A program made the translations under genes and the position numbers. Below the pieces are notes generated by a model, which made no database searches, was not told the origin of the DNA, and saw only the letters and a list, made by a program, of their open reading frames with translations. From contig NZ_CP009428.1 of assembly GCF_000758725.1 (NCBI RefSeq), positions 2,170,001 through 2,234,000 on the forward strand: DNA of 64,000 nt, written 5' to 3'. The first letter of the stretch is position 1, and each line of letters opens with the position of its first letter. Source of the stretch: Paenibacillus odorifer. Its GTDB lineage: Bacteria > Bacillota > Bacilli > Paenibacillales > Paenibacillaceae. Shown here in pieces: positions 1 to 8,148 of this stretch.

Positions 1-1
1 T

Positions 2-376
2 GGAAATAGAGTGCTCATGCTGGAACATGCCATTTATTCGGCGATATCTCCAAACGGAGCGGCCTCTATTCTGTGGAAGGATGCTTCGAAGGCTGATCAA
101 GCGGCAGAAGCCATGAAGATAACGGCTGCTGATCTGCTTGAGATGGAAGTTATAGAAGAGATCGTACCAGAGCCTAAAGGCGGCGCTCATCGGGATTACG
201 AAGCAACGGCAGCGGCGATTAAGGATGCATTATGGCGGCATCTGCAGGAGCTAACCCAGATGAACTCAGTGGAATTGAAGGATGATCGATACCGTAAATT
301 CCGTAAAATTGGTGAGTTTGCAGAGGCTCAGCAGGAACAAATTTTCATTGAAGAAGAAGTGAAGTCAGAAGTGTAA
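2..376 (+). CDS. accA: Acetyl-CoA carboxylase carboxyltransferase subunit alpha, C-terminal part
   Basis: This is the 3' end of accA; the gene starts before the window and the reading frame is open from base 2. The alpha subunit pairs with AccD to move the carboxyl group from carboxybiotin to acetyl-CoA, giving malonyl-CoA for fatty acid synthesis in the cytoplasm. About 124 residues are visible. They include the LMLEHAIYSAISPNGAASIL segment, the KITAADLLEMEVIEEIVPEP segment and the GGAHRDYE stretch typical of the AccA C-terminus. A terminator follows. In B. subtilis accA is followed by pfkA then pyk; here pyk comes next with no pfkA. Confidence 0.93.
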   Translation, partial: GNRVLMLEHAIYSAISPNGAASILWKDASKADQAAEAMKITAADLLEMEVIEEIVPEPKGGAHRDYEATAAAIKDALWRHLQELTQMNSVELKDDRYRKFRKIGEFAEAQQEQIFIEEEVKSEV

Positions 377-464
377 AAGTGCAAAATCATTTGCACTTTA
401 AGACATATAGCTATACTTAGTGGGTCTTTTGGATATAGTGTAAAATATACAATTTATTGGAATT

Positions 465-507
465 AAAATAATCTCGATCCACTAACGGGATTATTTTAAT
501 TTTTTTT
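465..507 (+). terminator. Intrinsic terminator after accA
   Basis: AAAATAATC (465-473) pairs with GATTATTTT (489-497) and is followed by an A/T-rich tract with a run of T. It separates accA from pyk. The rest of the 330-base gap holds only a possible pyk promoter. Confidence 0.7.
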
Positions 508-557
508 ATGTTTACAGAAAATTCGACTTAAAGTTACACCCAAAAGTGCCTACAACA

Positions 558-586
558 TTGATTTTGTGTCTGGTTTGCAGTAATAT
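558..586 (+). promoter_or_regulatory. Possible SigA promoter of pyk
   Basis: TTGATT (558-563) and TAATAT (581-586) are separated by 17 bases, about 120 bases upstream of pyk. Both hexamers deviate from consensus, so this is a candidate only. Confidence 0.3.
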
Positions 587-706
587 TCATAAGGGCGTAC
601 TTAAAGGCACATGTGACAAAGTTCCTATTTTATTAGTTAGCCTTGTAGTAGATTTTGTAGTTGGAAAAAGTGAGACAGAGAGAACGAAAAAACGGAGGAA
701 AACCTA

Positions 707-2125
707 ATGCGGAAAAGTAAAATTGTATGTACGATCGGACCTGCGAGTGAATCGTTGGAGAATATCAAAAAATTGATTTTGGCTGGTATGAATGTGGCCC
801 GTCTGAATTTCTCCCACGGCGATTTCGAAGAGCACGGTGCTCGGATCAATACGATCCGTCAAGCATCTAAGGAACTGAACAAAACAGTTGCTATCCTGCT
901 CGATACTAAAGGACCGGAGATTCGCACAGGCAAGCTGGAAGTAGAACCGATTGAACTTGTTCAGGACGAGTACCTGACACTGACTACGGAAGAGATCCTT
1001 GGTAATCAAGATCGTATTTCCATCACGTACAGCGAACTTCCTAACGATGTTCAAGTAGGATCCACAATCCTTATTGATGACGGTCTGATTGGTTTGACAG
1101 TTGTCGACATTCAAGGTACAGAAATCAAGACCCGTATTGTAAACGGTGGTACGATTAAGAGCAAGAAGGGCGTTAACGTACCAGGAGTAAACATCTCCTT
1201 GCCGGGTATTACGGAAAAAGACACCAACGATATTCTTTTTGGTATCGAACAGGACATCGATTTTATCGCCGCTTCCTTCGTTCGCAAAGCTAGCGACGTT
1301 CAGGAAATTCGTGAGCTGCTTGAGAAAAACAACGCTTCTCACATCCAAATCATTTCCAAAATCGAAAACCAACAAGGTGTTGACAACCTTGATGAAATTT
1401 TAGAAGCTTCTGACGGCCTGATGGTTGCTCGTGGTGACCTTGGTGTTGAAATCCCAGCTGAAGATGTACCTTTGGCTCAAAAATTGATGATTCAAAAATG
1501 TAACGTTGCTGGTAAACCAGTTATCACAGCTACACAAATGTTGGATTCCATGCAACGCAACCCACGTCCTACTCGCGCTGAAGCAAGTGACGTAGCAAAC
1601 GCTATTTTAGATGGAACAGATGCAATCATGCTTTCCGGAGAAACTGCTGCTGGTAAATATCCAGTAGAATCCGTACTTACAATGTCCCGCATTGCTGAGA
1701 AAGCGGAATCCGCTCTGAACCACCATGAAATCTTCATGAAACAACAAACTGCACAAGAAACTACAGTTACAGAAGCAATCAGCCAATCCGTTGCAATTTC
1801 TGCTTTGGATCTGAACGCTAAGGCTATCATTTCTTCGACAGTAACAGGTCATACTGCACGCGTTGTTTCCAAATACCGTCCTAAAGCACCAATCATTGCC
1901 GTTACAACACAAGAAAGAACTATGCGTCAATTGTCCCTCGTTTGGGGCGTAACGCCAGTGTTCGGACAAGTTGCATCTTCCACAGATGAGCTGCTGGAAA
2001 CAGCAATCAAAGGTGGTAAGGATTCCGGTCTGGTTCAAACTGGTGACCTAGTTGTGATTACTGCAGGAATTCCACTTGGACGTTCTGGTTCCACTAACTT
2101 GGTAAAAGTAAGCACAATCGAGTAG
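707..2125 (+). CDS. pyk: Pyruvate kinase, short form
   Basis: It converts phosphoenolpyruvate and ADP to pyruvate and ATP, the last step of glycolysis. The N-terminus [13 protein letters not shown], the [11 protein letters not shown] motif and the signature [18 protein letters not shown] are all present. GGAGGAAAA just before the ATG is a good ribosome binding site. At 472 residues the protein ends in LVKVSTIE after the regulatory C domain. It therefore lacks the extra C-terminal PEP-utiliser-like domain of about 110 residues that makes Bacillus and Geobacillus enzymes about 585 residues long. It is monocistronic, with a terminator right after it. Confidence 0.96.
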   Translation: MRKSKIVCTIGPASESLENIKKLILAGMNVARLNFSHGDFEEHGARINTIRQASKELNKTVAILLDTKGPEIRTGKLEVEPIELVQDEYLTLTTEEILGNQDRISITYSELPNDVQVGSTILIDDGLIGLTVVDIQGTEIKTRIVNGGTIKSKKGVNVPGVNISLPGITEKDTNDILFGIEQDIDFIAASFVRKASDVQEIRELLEKNNASHIQIISKIENQQGVDNLDEILEASDGLMVARGDLGVEIPAEDVPLAQKLMIQKCNVAGKPVITATQMLDSMQRNPRPTRAEASDVANAILDGTDAIMLSGETAAGKYPVESVLTMSRIAEKAESALNHHEIFMKQQTAQETTVTEAISQSVAISALDLNAKAIISSTVTGHTARVVSKYRPKAPIIAVTTQERTMRQLSLVWGVTPVFGQVASSTDELLETAIKGGKDSGLVQTGDLVVITAGIPLGRSGSTNLVKVSTIE

Positions 2126-2171
2126 TTTTCGACTGGCTTCACCTGTTTAACAGGTTCCATAGAGCTTAATT

Positions 2172-2224
2172 AAAGGGTTGTCTCAACTGTAGTGTAAATC
2201 TACAAGCGAGGCAGCCCTTTTTTC
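2172..2224 (+). terminator. Intrinsic terminator after pyk
   Basis: AAAGGGTTGTCT (2172-2183) pairs with AGGCAGCCCTTT, with one G-U pair, and a run of T follows. It lies about 45 bases after the pyk stop codon. Confidence 0.8.
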
Positions 2225-2310
2225 GTGTTTATCAACATATTCGATTGAAGATTATGTTAAATCCATTTATGCTGTTAGTAACAAATCTTGAATGACAGGT
2301 TCGAGAATTT

Positions 2311-3021
2311 TTATTTGGGGTATGTTCGTTTGACAGTAAAAGAATCCCCACGATGGTTTGGACAAGAAGGAACGGCGATAGTAGCGTTATTTTGCACCAT
2401 GATTCCTCCCATATTTAGGGTAAGCCTCGGACTTTTGCCATTAATTCGACAGCAATAGAAGCAAGTAGGGGAGACGCGCGCCAGCTTTGCGATCGAGCCG
2501 TCTACCTCGGGAGCCTCCATAATCCATTCACCAGAGGTTTGTGGTCCGTTGTATCGCTGCAATGTTCGAAAAATCCAATTTCGGCTCAAATTGCGGAGCG
2601 TAATCGTCCATTTGTTGCGGCCTACCTTCGTGATGTTAGCTTTTATATGGTCTCCAGGGCTCACTGGAAGGGGAATTACCGTTTCAACATCAGGTAGGAT
2701 TTCCCACCAAGCGTAATACCGGGCACGGCCATTTACGAATTCATGGCCTGTTCCCGTTTGGATCAGGCTGCTGTTCTTGAAACCGTCGATTCCAATCCAA
2801 GCAGAGGAATAGGAAGGTTTAGAGGTTGGTTTTACGGAGGGAACGATCCATTCGCCGGCAATGCGGTTAAAGGTCCCCTTTTTTCCAGTGATTGTATACC
2901 CGCTCCAGTTTGTTGAAGACCAGCCGAAGCCGGAGCTTTGAAATTTGTTCGCATTAGATTTGTCTTTTAGACATGGATGATTGACCCGAATAGAATTTTG
3001 TTTATCATTCAACTTGTCCAC
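2311..3021 (-). CDS. Peptidase G1 (eqolisin-like glutamic endopeptidase) family protein
   Basis: Probable acid-active glutamic peptidase. The family uses a Gln/Glu catalytic pair on a beta-sandwich. Visible family marks, in order: NWSGY (39-43), the GEWIVPSV strand, SAWIGIDG (73-80), SLIQTG carrying candidate Gln88, YYAWWEILP, and SGEWIMEAPE carrying candidate Glu165/Glu169. The family is best known from fungi, with scattered bacterial members. No signal peptide is visible in front of the domain, and the GTG start at 3021 is a guess because no ATG lies in frame upstream. The gene is divergent from the MFS gene and stands alone. Function is family-level inference; substrate and location are unknown. 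Confidence 0.78.
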   Translation of the reverse strand: MDKLNDKQNSIRVNHPCLKDKSNANKFQSSGFGWSSTNWSGYTITGKKGTFNRIAGEWIVPSVKPTSKPSYSSAWIGIDGFKNSSLIQTGTGHEFVNGRARYYAWWEILPDVETVIPLPVSPGDHIKANITKVGRNKWTITLRNLSRNWIFRTLQRYNGPQTSGEWIMEAPEVDGSIAKLARVSPTCFYCCRINGKSPRLTLNMGGIMVQNNATIAVPSCPNHRGDSFTVKRTYPK

Positions 3022-3139
3022 CGCCTTTATAGTACTGCTATATTAAATGCGGTGATTACATAGGAAGTACGGGTGTTCTGCTAAAATATAAGAGAGTGCA
3101 ATGCTTGATTAAGAAGCTGGAGAGGATTTGTAGCTTAAA

Positions 3140-4324
3140 ATGGAAAAATTATCGAAGCTGCGTGGCTTTTATCTGTTTTTAGGATTGGCCGGTGGTTCAT
3201 TTGGCTCATATCTAACGCTGCTGCTTGTACACAATGGACTTGATAGCGGGCAAATAGGTATACTAATGGCAACAGGCACGCTAATTGCGATCACGATTCA
3301 GCCAATATGGGGAATTGTCTCGGATCGGTATAATCAGACACGTTTGGTACTAATCCTAAGTGTGGCGATACCGGCTTTATTAGCGGTCTTTTACCGTTCG
3401 GAATATTTTATAGTGTTACTGCTGGTGTATACCCTCTCAACAATCTTTTCCTCAACACAGGCGCCTATAGCCGATTCTTACGCGATTTCAGCGGCGAAGA
3501 GGGCTGGGGCTACTTATGGTAGTATAAGGCTTATGATGAGCATTGGAGCGGCAGTGGGAGCCTATTTAGGCGGATTGTATGTATCGTCCTTCTCTGTATC
3601 CACGATATGGCTGCCCTTTCTTATGTTTAATCTAATTGCGGTTCTTATTGCATTGACGCTGCCAAAGCAGGCAGAAGAGAATCATATGATGCGGCAATCG
3701 TTTTCTCAGGGGGTTAAAAAGCTGCTGGGGAATCGGGTGTTCCTAGCGTTTTTGGGTGGCAGTTTTCTTGTGAACCAGACGATGACTGCTTTTGGAACCT
3801 ACTTCGTTATCGCGTTTCAGTCGGTTGGAGGTTCAACTCGTTATGCAGGAATTGCGCTTTTTCTCGCATCTGTAACGAACGTGCCCTCCATGCTGTTTGC
3901 TTCCAAGGTAATCAAAAAGCTGGGTCGCGAGCGGACGCTGCTCCTTGGTGCACTTATTTATGTCTTGCGGTGGGGCATTCAGGTGGCATTCCCTTATCCA
4001 TCCGTAATGATTGGAGTGCAGGTACTGCATGGTCTGTCATTCGGGTTCTTTTATATTGCTGCCGTTGAATATGTATCTCAGATCACCTCTAACGAGATGC
4101 AGGCGACTGGGCAAAGTGTTTTTAATATGGTGTTCTCGGGTTTTGCCGGTGTTGTTGGCAATTTATTAAATGGATTCTTGCTCAATCAAGGCGGTGTAGA
4201 AGTGATGAACCTGTCTTGTATGTTGAGTTCAATCGCAGGAGCGATGCTGCTATTTTATGTCGCCAGAAGCTCCCGAAGCAAACTATCAACGACAAAGCTA
4301 TCTTCAGACGGGGCCAGGGCATAA
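3140..4324 (+). CDS. MFS transporter (LacY/MFS_1-like)
   Basis: A 394-residue polytopic membrane protein with about 12 hydrophobic segments. The early GSFGSYLTLLL segment and the loop motif GIVSDRYNQ after helix 2 match the major facilitator pattern (G-x-x-SDR). It resembles the MFS_1-like carriers related to LacY and B. subtilis YwbF. No substrate can be read from sequence. The following thioesterase starts 40 bases after the stop and fxsA overlaps that gene, so the three may be cotranscribed. The likely ribosome binding site GGAGAGG lies rather far (about 14 bases) from the ATG. Confidence 0.85.
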   Translation: MEKLSKLRGFYLFLGLAGGSFGSYLTLLLVHNGLDSGQIGILMATGTLIAITIQPIWGIVSDRYNQTRLVLILSVAIPALLAVFYRSEYFIVLLLVYTLSTIFSSTQAPIADSYAISAAKRAGATYGSIRLMMSIGAAVGAYLGGLYVSSFSVSTIWLPFLMFNLIAVLIALTLPKQAEENHMMRQSFSQGVKKLLGNRVFLAFLGGSFLVNQTMTAFGTYFVIAFQSVGGSTRYAGIALFLASVTNVPSMLFASKVIKKLGRERTLLLGALIYVLRWGIQVAFPYPSVMIGVQVLHGLSFGFFYIAAVEYVSQITSNEMQATGQSVFNMVFSGFAGVVGNLLNGFLLNQGGVEVMNLSCMLSSIAGAMLLFYVARSSRSKLSTTKLSSDGARA

Positions 4325-4363
4325 AGCTCTCCCTGCTGCCTATGCCGAAAGGAGTATTTATAA

Positions 4364-4891
4364 ATGGAATTACAGCAAGACGGCTTGCGAAGCCGGTGGT
4401 ATGAATCGACCCTGCGTGTTCGATACCAGGAAAGTGATCAGATGGGCGTTGTGTATCATGCGAATTATTTGAACTGGTTTGAGTCTGGCCGTACGGAGTT
4501 GTTACGTCAGCTTGGCTTTACTTATCGTGAGCTTGAGAATCAGGGAGTGCTGCTTCCTGTTACCTCAGCCGATTTGCAATTTAAAAGTCCGGCGCGATAT
4601 GATGATCTTATCTCCGTGTATGCGCGAATGACTACCTTTTCGGCGTTAAGAGTCGCATTTGAGTATCAGGTGCGGAGGCTCTCGGAAGCAGAAGGTAGGA
4701 ATTTAGAGGGTTCAGCGGCTACTTTGGGACAATTGCGGTCGATGGACCTCCCCGGGGAACTGCTGGTTACCGGCTCGACAAATCATGTTTGGGTGAATCG
4801 AGAATGGAAGCCTGCCAGGCTGGATAGAGCCCTTCCGGAGCTGTTTCACGCGATTAAAGGAGCGCTGCGGGAAGAAAGGGGTTCTGTATGA
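4364..4891 (+). CDS. YbgC/4-hydroxybenzoyl-CoA thioesterase-type acyl-CoA thioesterase
   Basis: A 175-residue hot-dog-fold protein that probably hydrolyses acyl-CoA thioesters in the cytoplasm. The family motif RYQESDQMGVVYHANYLNWF is at residues 19-38; its Asp (DQMGVVYH) is the catalytic residue in this family. The ESGRTELLRQLG helix follows. The C-terminal 40 residues (about 135-175) are longer than in the minimal domain. The start has AAAGGAG 10 bases upstream. The last four bases overlap fxsA (ATGA), which indicates translational coupling. The substrate is not evident. Confidence 0.88.
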   Translation: MELQQDGLRSRWYESTLRVRYQESDQMGVVYHANYLNWFESGRTELLRQLGFTYRELENQGVLLPVTSADLQFKSPARYDDLISVYARMTTFSALRVAFEYQVRRLSEAEGRNLEGSAATLGQLRSMDLPGELLVTGSTNHVWVNREWKPARLDRALPELFHAIKGALREERGSV

Positions 4892-5286
4892 TTAGAAGCA
4901 AATGGTTGTGGGCTGCATTATTTATCATTCCTGCCGTGGAATTATTCGGCTTTATCTTTGTAGCAGATCAGCTTGGAGCATTCAAAACGCTGCTGCTTAT
5001 GTTGACCACCTCGGTTATTGGTTTATTGATGATGCGTTTCGAAGGGAATAAGGTGCTGCAAGACAGCAGAACACATATGCAGGAGGGACGCGTTCCTGGC
5101 CGGACGATGCTGGATGGCCTATGCATTTTTTTCGGGGGCTTACTGCTGATCTTACCTGGTTTCGTAACGGATATTGTAGGTTTCTCCTTGGTGTTTCCGT
5201 TGACTCGGCCTTTGTATCGTATATTTTTGCTGAAGTGGATTGAGAAAAAGATGAAAAACGGCACCTTCACTTTTTACCGCCGCTAG
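4888..5286 (+). CDS. fxsA: FxsA family membrane protein
   Basis: A 132-residue membrane protein with about four hydrophobic segments and family features: the N-terminal LWAALFIIPAVELFGFI, GLLMMRFEGNKVL, and the central GGLLLILPGFVTDIVGF. E. coli FxsA relieves phage T7 exclusion by the F plasmid when overexpressed; its normal role is not known. The start codon overlaps the thioesterase stop. B. subtilis has the homologue (ytzA) at the same place between pyk and ytvI. Confidence 0.9.
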   Translation: MIRSKWLWAALFIIPAVELFGFIFVADQLGAFKTLLLMLTTSVIGLLMMRFEGNKVLQDSRTHMQEGRVPGRTMLDGLCIFFGGLLLILPGFVTDIVGFSLVFPLTRPLYRIFLLKWIEKKMKNGTFTFYRR

Positions 5287-5300
5287 TTATAATCAAAACA

Positions 5301-5345
5301 AAAACAGAGCGGATCCCGGTCATTGATAGGGATCCGCTCTGTTTT
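5301..5345. terminator. Bidirectional terminator between fxsA and ytvI
   Basis: A perfect 17-base inverted repeat (5301-5317 with 5329-5345; core ACAGAGCGGATCCC). The arms begin with AAAA and end with TTTT, so it can serve both convergent genes. Confidence 0.9.
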
Positions 5346-5375
5346 GCTATTCTAGGAATTGTAGGGTATTGTTTA

Positions 5376-6491
5376 TTATCTTAGTCTTCCGCTGACAATA
5401 TAGCTGTGTAACGCGTGAAATACACCTGCTCGGTTAAAGGCTACAAGGATAACTAGAATAACGGGACCGATGATCAGCCCAAGCATGCCGAACAGCTGCA
5501 AACCTGCAAACATACCGACCAGCATAGCAAGGGGATCAAGCCCAATGCTGCTGGCGAGCACTTTCGGCTCAAGCACTTGGCGGGTTATAAGGATAACGGC
5601 ATATAGGATAGTAAGTCCGATCCCCAGTGCCAGATTGTCTGTCATGTAAGAGTATAAAGCCCAGGGAATCATTACGATTCCAACCCCTAAATAAGGCAGC
5701 AGATCCACAAAACCAATCATTAAGCCAATAGCGAAAGCAGATTTTACACCCAAGAGCAGCAACCCGGTCACGACAATGACCGCTGTAATCGAGATGAGGA
5801 TTAGCTGAGCCCGGAGATAGCCGAAGAGAGCTTTTCGCAGATCCCGCCAGATATCCGATACAGGCTTTAAGAACGGTGCTGGCAGCCAGCTTGTGAGTTT
5901 GGCATTATGTCTTTCCCAGCTAGTACTAATAAAAAAGGCAGCGAGAACGACCACGATAAGAATTGTACCCATACTGGGTAGAGCAGAGATCAGCTTTAAG
6001 ATCACATTAAAAAATCCGGTCACCACTTGCGTAACTGCGTAACCAACTGTTTCCGTTGTTCTGCTGATATTGCTGTCAATGGTGGCGTGATAGTCAGGAT
6101 TGTCGCGGTAGAACTGATTTATCTGGTTAATGATATTCTGTATGCTTGCATTCTGGCTCAAAGACAGCAGAAGCTCTCTCCATTGGTCCGTATGAAGATT
6201 AAAGGTCTGCAGCAATACGATCAATTCTTTCACTAGCCTTGTAATCATCGCGGTCAGTACTAGTGCGGTTCCGCCTATGTAAAATAGCAGCGAGAGCGAC
6301 ACTGCGAGCCACGCTGGGAGCTTAAGACCTTTAAGAATCAACACTAGTGGATGCATGATATAAGCGAGCAACCAAGCGAGCAGGAGGGGGTATAACAGCG
6401 GAAGCAATAAATAGATTGCCAGCAGGAGGATAGAGGTAGCCAGAACGACCCACAGGCCGCGCAGCAGTCTTTTTAATGCTAATCGGTCCAT
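5376..6491 (-). CDS. ytvI: Sporulation integral membrane protein YtvI (AI-2E/PerM transporter family)
   Basis: A polytopic membrane protein of the AI-2E exporter (PerM) superfamily. About seven to eight hydrophobic segments surround a soluble region near residues 110-170. The conserved block FVDLLPYLGVGIVMIPWALY and the later LEPKVLASSIGLDPLAMLVG are visible. The start is taken as the ATG at 6491 because GGAGGTG lies at the correct spacing. This gives 371 residues, matching my recollection of B. subtilis YtvI; an upstream in-frame ATG at 6560 has no comparable site. The position before citZ is the B. subtilis order. The transported compound is unknown. Confidence 0.88.
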   Translation of the reverse strand: MDRLALKRLLRGLWVVLATSILLLAIYLLLPLLYPLLLAWLLAYIMHPLVLILKGLKLPAWLAVSLSLLFYIGGTALVLTAMITRLVKELIVLLQTFNLHTDQWRELLLSLSQNASIQNIINQINQFYRDNPDYHATIDSNISRTTETVGYAVTQVVTGFFNVILKLISALPSMGTILIVVVLAAFFISTSWERHNAKLTSWLPAPFLKPVSDIWRDLRKALFGYLRAQLILISITAVIVVTGLLLLGVKSAFAIGLMIGFVDLLPYLGVGIVMIPWALYSYMTDNLALGIGLTILYAVILITRQVLEPKVLASSIGLDPLAMLVGMFAGLQLFGMLGLIIGPVILVILVAFNRAGVFHALHSYIVSGRLR

Positions 6492-6788
6492 ACGAAGATC
6501 TACACCTCCTTCATTCCTGCTGATGCAGGGGAATAAAAGCTCGTCTTCATATATATTCATAGAACGTATTTAAAGACTAGGAAACGGGATAAATATTGGG
6601 CTGAACCGGATGCTATAAACTAAAATCCCAACTGTGAATCAAGGGTTTAGAAGTTTTTTTCTATCTCTGTGATAAAATCATTTGATGCGCTGCAAAGCTT
6701 CCACATTGTTCACATAACCGACAAAATCCAGTATGATGAATAAAGATTCGATTACGAAAGTCAGACAACATCCTCGCCGGATATGTCC

Positions 6789-6816
6789 TTGAACTGCACT
6801 TATTAGATTTTTCAAT
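6789..6816 (+). promoter_or_regulatory. Possible citZ promoter
   Basis: TTGAAC (6789-6794), 16 bases, then TTCAAT (6811-6816). The -10 is weak, but the position directly before the cre-like site fits a CcpA roadblock arrangement. The remainder of the roughly 400-base gap between ytvI and citZ shows no gene. Confidence 0.35.
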
Positions 6817-6825
6817 GCTTTAAAT

Positions 6826-6839
6826 TGGAAATGTTTTCA
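6826..6839 (+). promoter_or_regulatory. cre-like site (CcpA) upstream of citZ
   Basis: TGGAAATGTTTTCA matches the catabolite-responsive element pattern TGNAANCGNWNNCA except for T in place of the central C. It sits 50 bases before the citZ ATG. B. subtilis citZ is repressed by CcpA through a cre, so the same control is likely here (inference). Confidence 0.5.
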
Positions 6840-6888
6840 TGAAACCGAGAATGCTTTTTATACCTTGTTGGCAAAGGAGAGATATGCT

Positions 6889-8001
6889 ATGACAGCTACC
6901 AAAGGCTTGGAAGGTATCGTTGCAACAACTTCATCCATTAGCTCTATTGTGGATGGGGTACTCACTTACCGTGGTTATGATATTGATGATCTCGCAGAAA
7001 ATGCTACCTTCGAAGAAACCGCTTATTTATTGTGGTTTGGCAGTCTACCAACAACACCAGAGCTGGAAGCGCTCAAACGGGATTTCAGTGCTTTCGCACG
7101 GATTCCTGAGCCAGTTATCGAGCAAATGAAGCTCTATCCAAAAGACACCAACACCATGGCAGCATTGCGGACTGCTGTATCAAGCCTTGCTCTCTATGAT
7201 GAAGCGGCTGACGATATGAGTAGAGAAGCTAACGAGATTAAAGCAGTAAAACTACAGGCACAGCTCCCGACGGTTGTGGCAGCCCTATCGCGTATTCGCA
7301 AAGGTCTGGAACCTGTGGCTCCTAAAGAAGGCGTCTCGATTGCCGAGAACTTCCTGTATATGCTATGGGGAAAAGAGCCTGACAGTGTATCTGTTAAAGC
7401 GCTTGATACCGCACTTGTGCTTCATGCGGACCATGAGCTGAATGCTTCAACTTTTGCAGGCCGGGTTACGGTTGCAACCTTGTCCGATATTTATTCAGGC
7501 GTAACCTCTGCTATCGGTGCACTCAAGGGTCCACTTCACGGTGGGGCGAATGAAGCCGTTATGAAGATGCTTGAAGAGATCGGAAGTTTGGAAGCGGTTG
7601 AACCTTATATTCATAAGAAGCTGGATAACCGTGAGAAGATCATGGGCTTCGGCCATAGAGTATACAAGAATGGTGATCCACGTGCTAAACATCTGATGAA
7701 AATGTCACTTGAACTTGGCACAATGAAGAATGATACTACGCTGTATGATATGTCCGTAAATATCGAGGAATTGATTACCGGACAAAAGGGACTTAAACCA
7801 AATGTTGATTTCTATTCGGCATCAGTTTATACACAGCTGGGTATTGAACGTGAGCTGTTCACTCCTATCTTTGCAATTAGCCGGACTTCAGGCTGGACTG
7901 CGCATATTCTGGAGCAATATACAGATAACCGTATTATCCGGCCACGTGCAGAATACACAGGTATGATTGAACAGAAATACGTTCCAGTAGACGAAAGATA
8001 G
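6889..8001 (+). CDS. citZ: Citrate synthase
   Basis: It condenses oxaloacetate and acetyl-CoA to citrate, entering the TCA cycle. The N-terminal GLEGIVATTSSISSI, the catalytic-region LKGPLHGGANEAV, the GFGHRVYKNGDPRA motif (second catalytic His) and VDFYSASVY (catalytic Asp) are all present. The start is the ATG at 6889, with AAAGGAG 9 bases upstream, giving 370 residues, the usual size of Gram-positive dimeric citrate synthases. A TTG-initiated extension upstream would contain the ribosome binding site and is not used. It is first in the citZ-icd-mdh unit. Confidence 0.96.
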   Translation: MTATKGLEGIVATTSSISSIVDGVLTYRGYDIDDLAENATFEETAYLLWFGSLPTTPELEALKRDFSAFARIPEPVIEQMKLYPKDTNTMAALRTAVSSLALYDEAADDMSREANEIKAVKLQAQLPTVVAALSRIRKGLEPVAPKEGVSIAENFLYMLWGKEPDSVSVKALDTALVLHADHELNASTFAGRVTVATLSDIYSGVTSAIGALKGPLHGGANEAVMKMLEEIGSLEAVEPYIHKKLDNREKIMGFGHRVYKNGDPRAKHLMKMSLELGTMKNDTTLYDMSVNIEELITGQKGLKPNVDFYSASVYTQLGIERELFTPIFAISRTSGWTAHILEQYTDNRIIRPRAEYTGMIEQKYVPVDER

Positions 8002-8003
8002 AA

Positions 8004-8024
8004 GGGCAGCCTTGCAGGCTGCTC
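8004..8024 (+). other. Hairpin in the citZ-icd spacer
   Basis: GGGCAGCC-type stem (8004-8011) with GGCTGC plus TC (8017-8024) around loop TTGCA. No T-run follows, so it is not a normal terminator. It could be an RNA processing or stability element. Its 3' arm shares bases 8022-8024 with the long-range pairing described next, so the two structures exclude each other in part. Confidence 0.6.
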
Positions 8025-8136
8025 CTAAAGTTTAGTAGAATGAACCCTAGAATATATGCAATAATGCATATTCATACGTAGAGAGTTTTGTTCGAGGCTT
8101 GTCCATGAGAAATTAAATCCCACAAAACTTTAGGAG
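8022..8136 (+). promoter_or_regulatory. Long-range inverted repeat covering the icd ribosome binding site
   Basis: CTCCTAAAGTTT (8022-8033) is a perfect 12-base complement of AAACTTTAGGAG (8125-8136). The second arm contains most of the icd Shine-Dalgarno sequence AGGAGG (8132-8137). If formed in the mRNA, icd translation would be blocked unless the upstream hairpin (8004-8024), a bound factor or ribosomes keep the first arm busy. Pairing is read directly; regulation is inference. Confidence 0.5.
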
Positions 8137-8148
8137 GAATACACTCAA

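Noticed and set aside
704..1375. Long open frame on the minus strand opposite pyk
   Set aside because: It mirrors the codon structure of pyk, has no ribosome binding site and no recognisable domain; the same holds for 1607-2038.
4216..4472. Two short plus-strand frames across the MFS-thioesterase junction
   Set aside because: They overlap both real genes in other frames and lack start signals.
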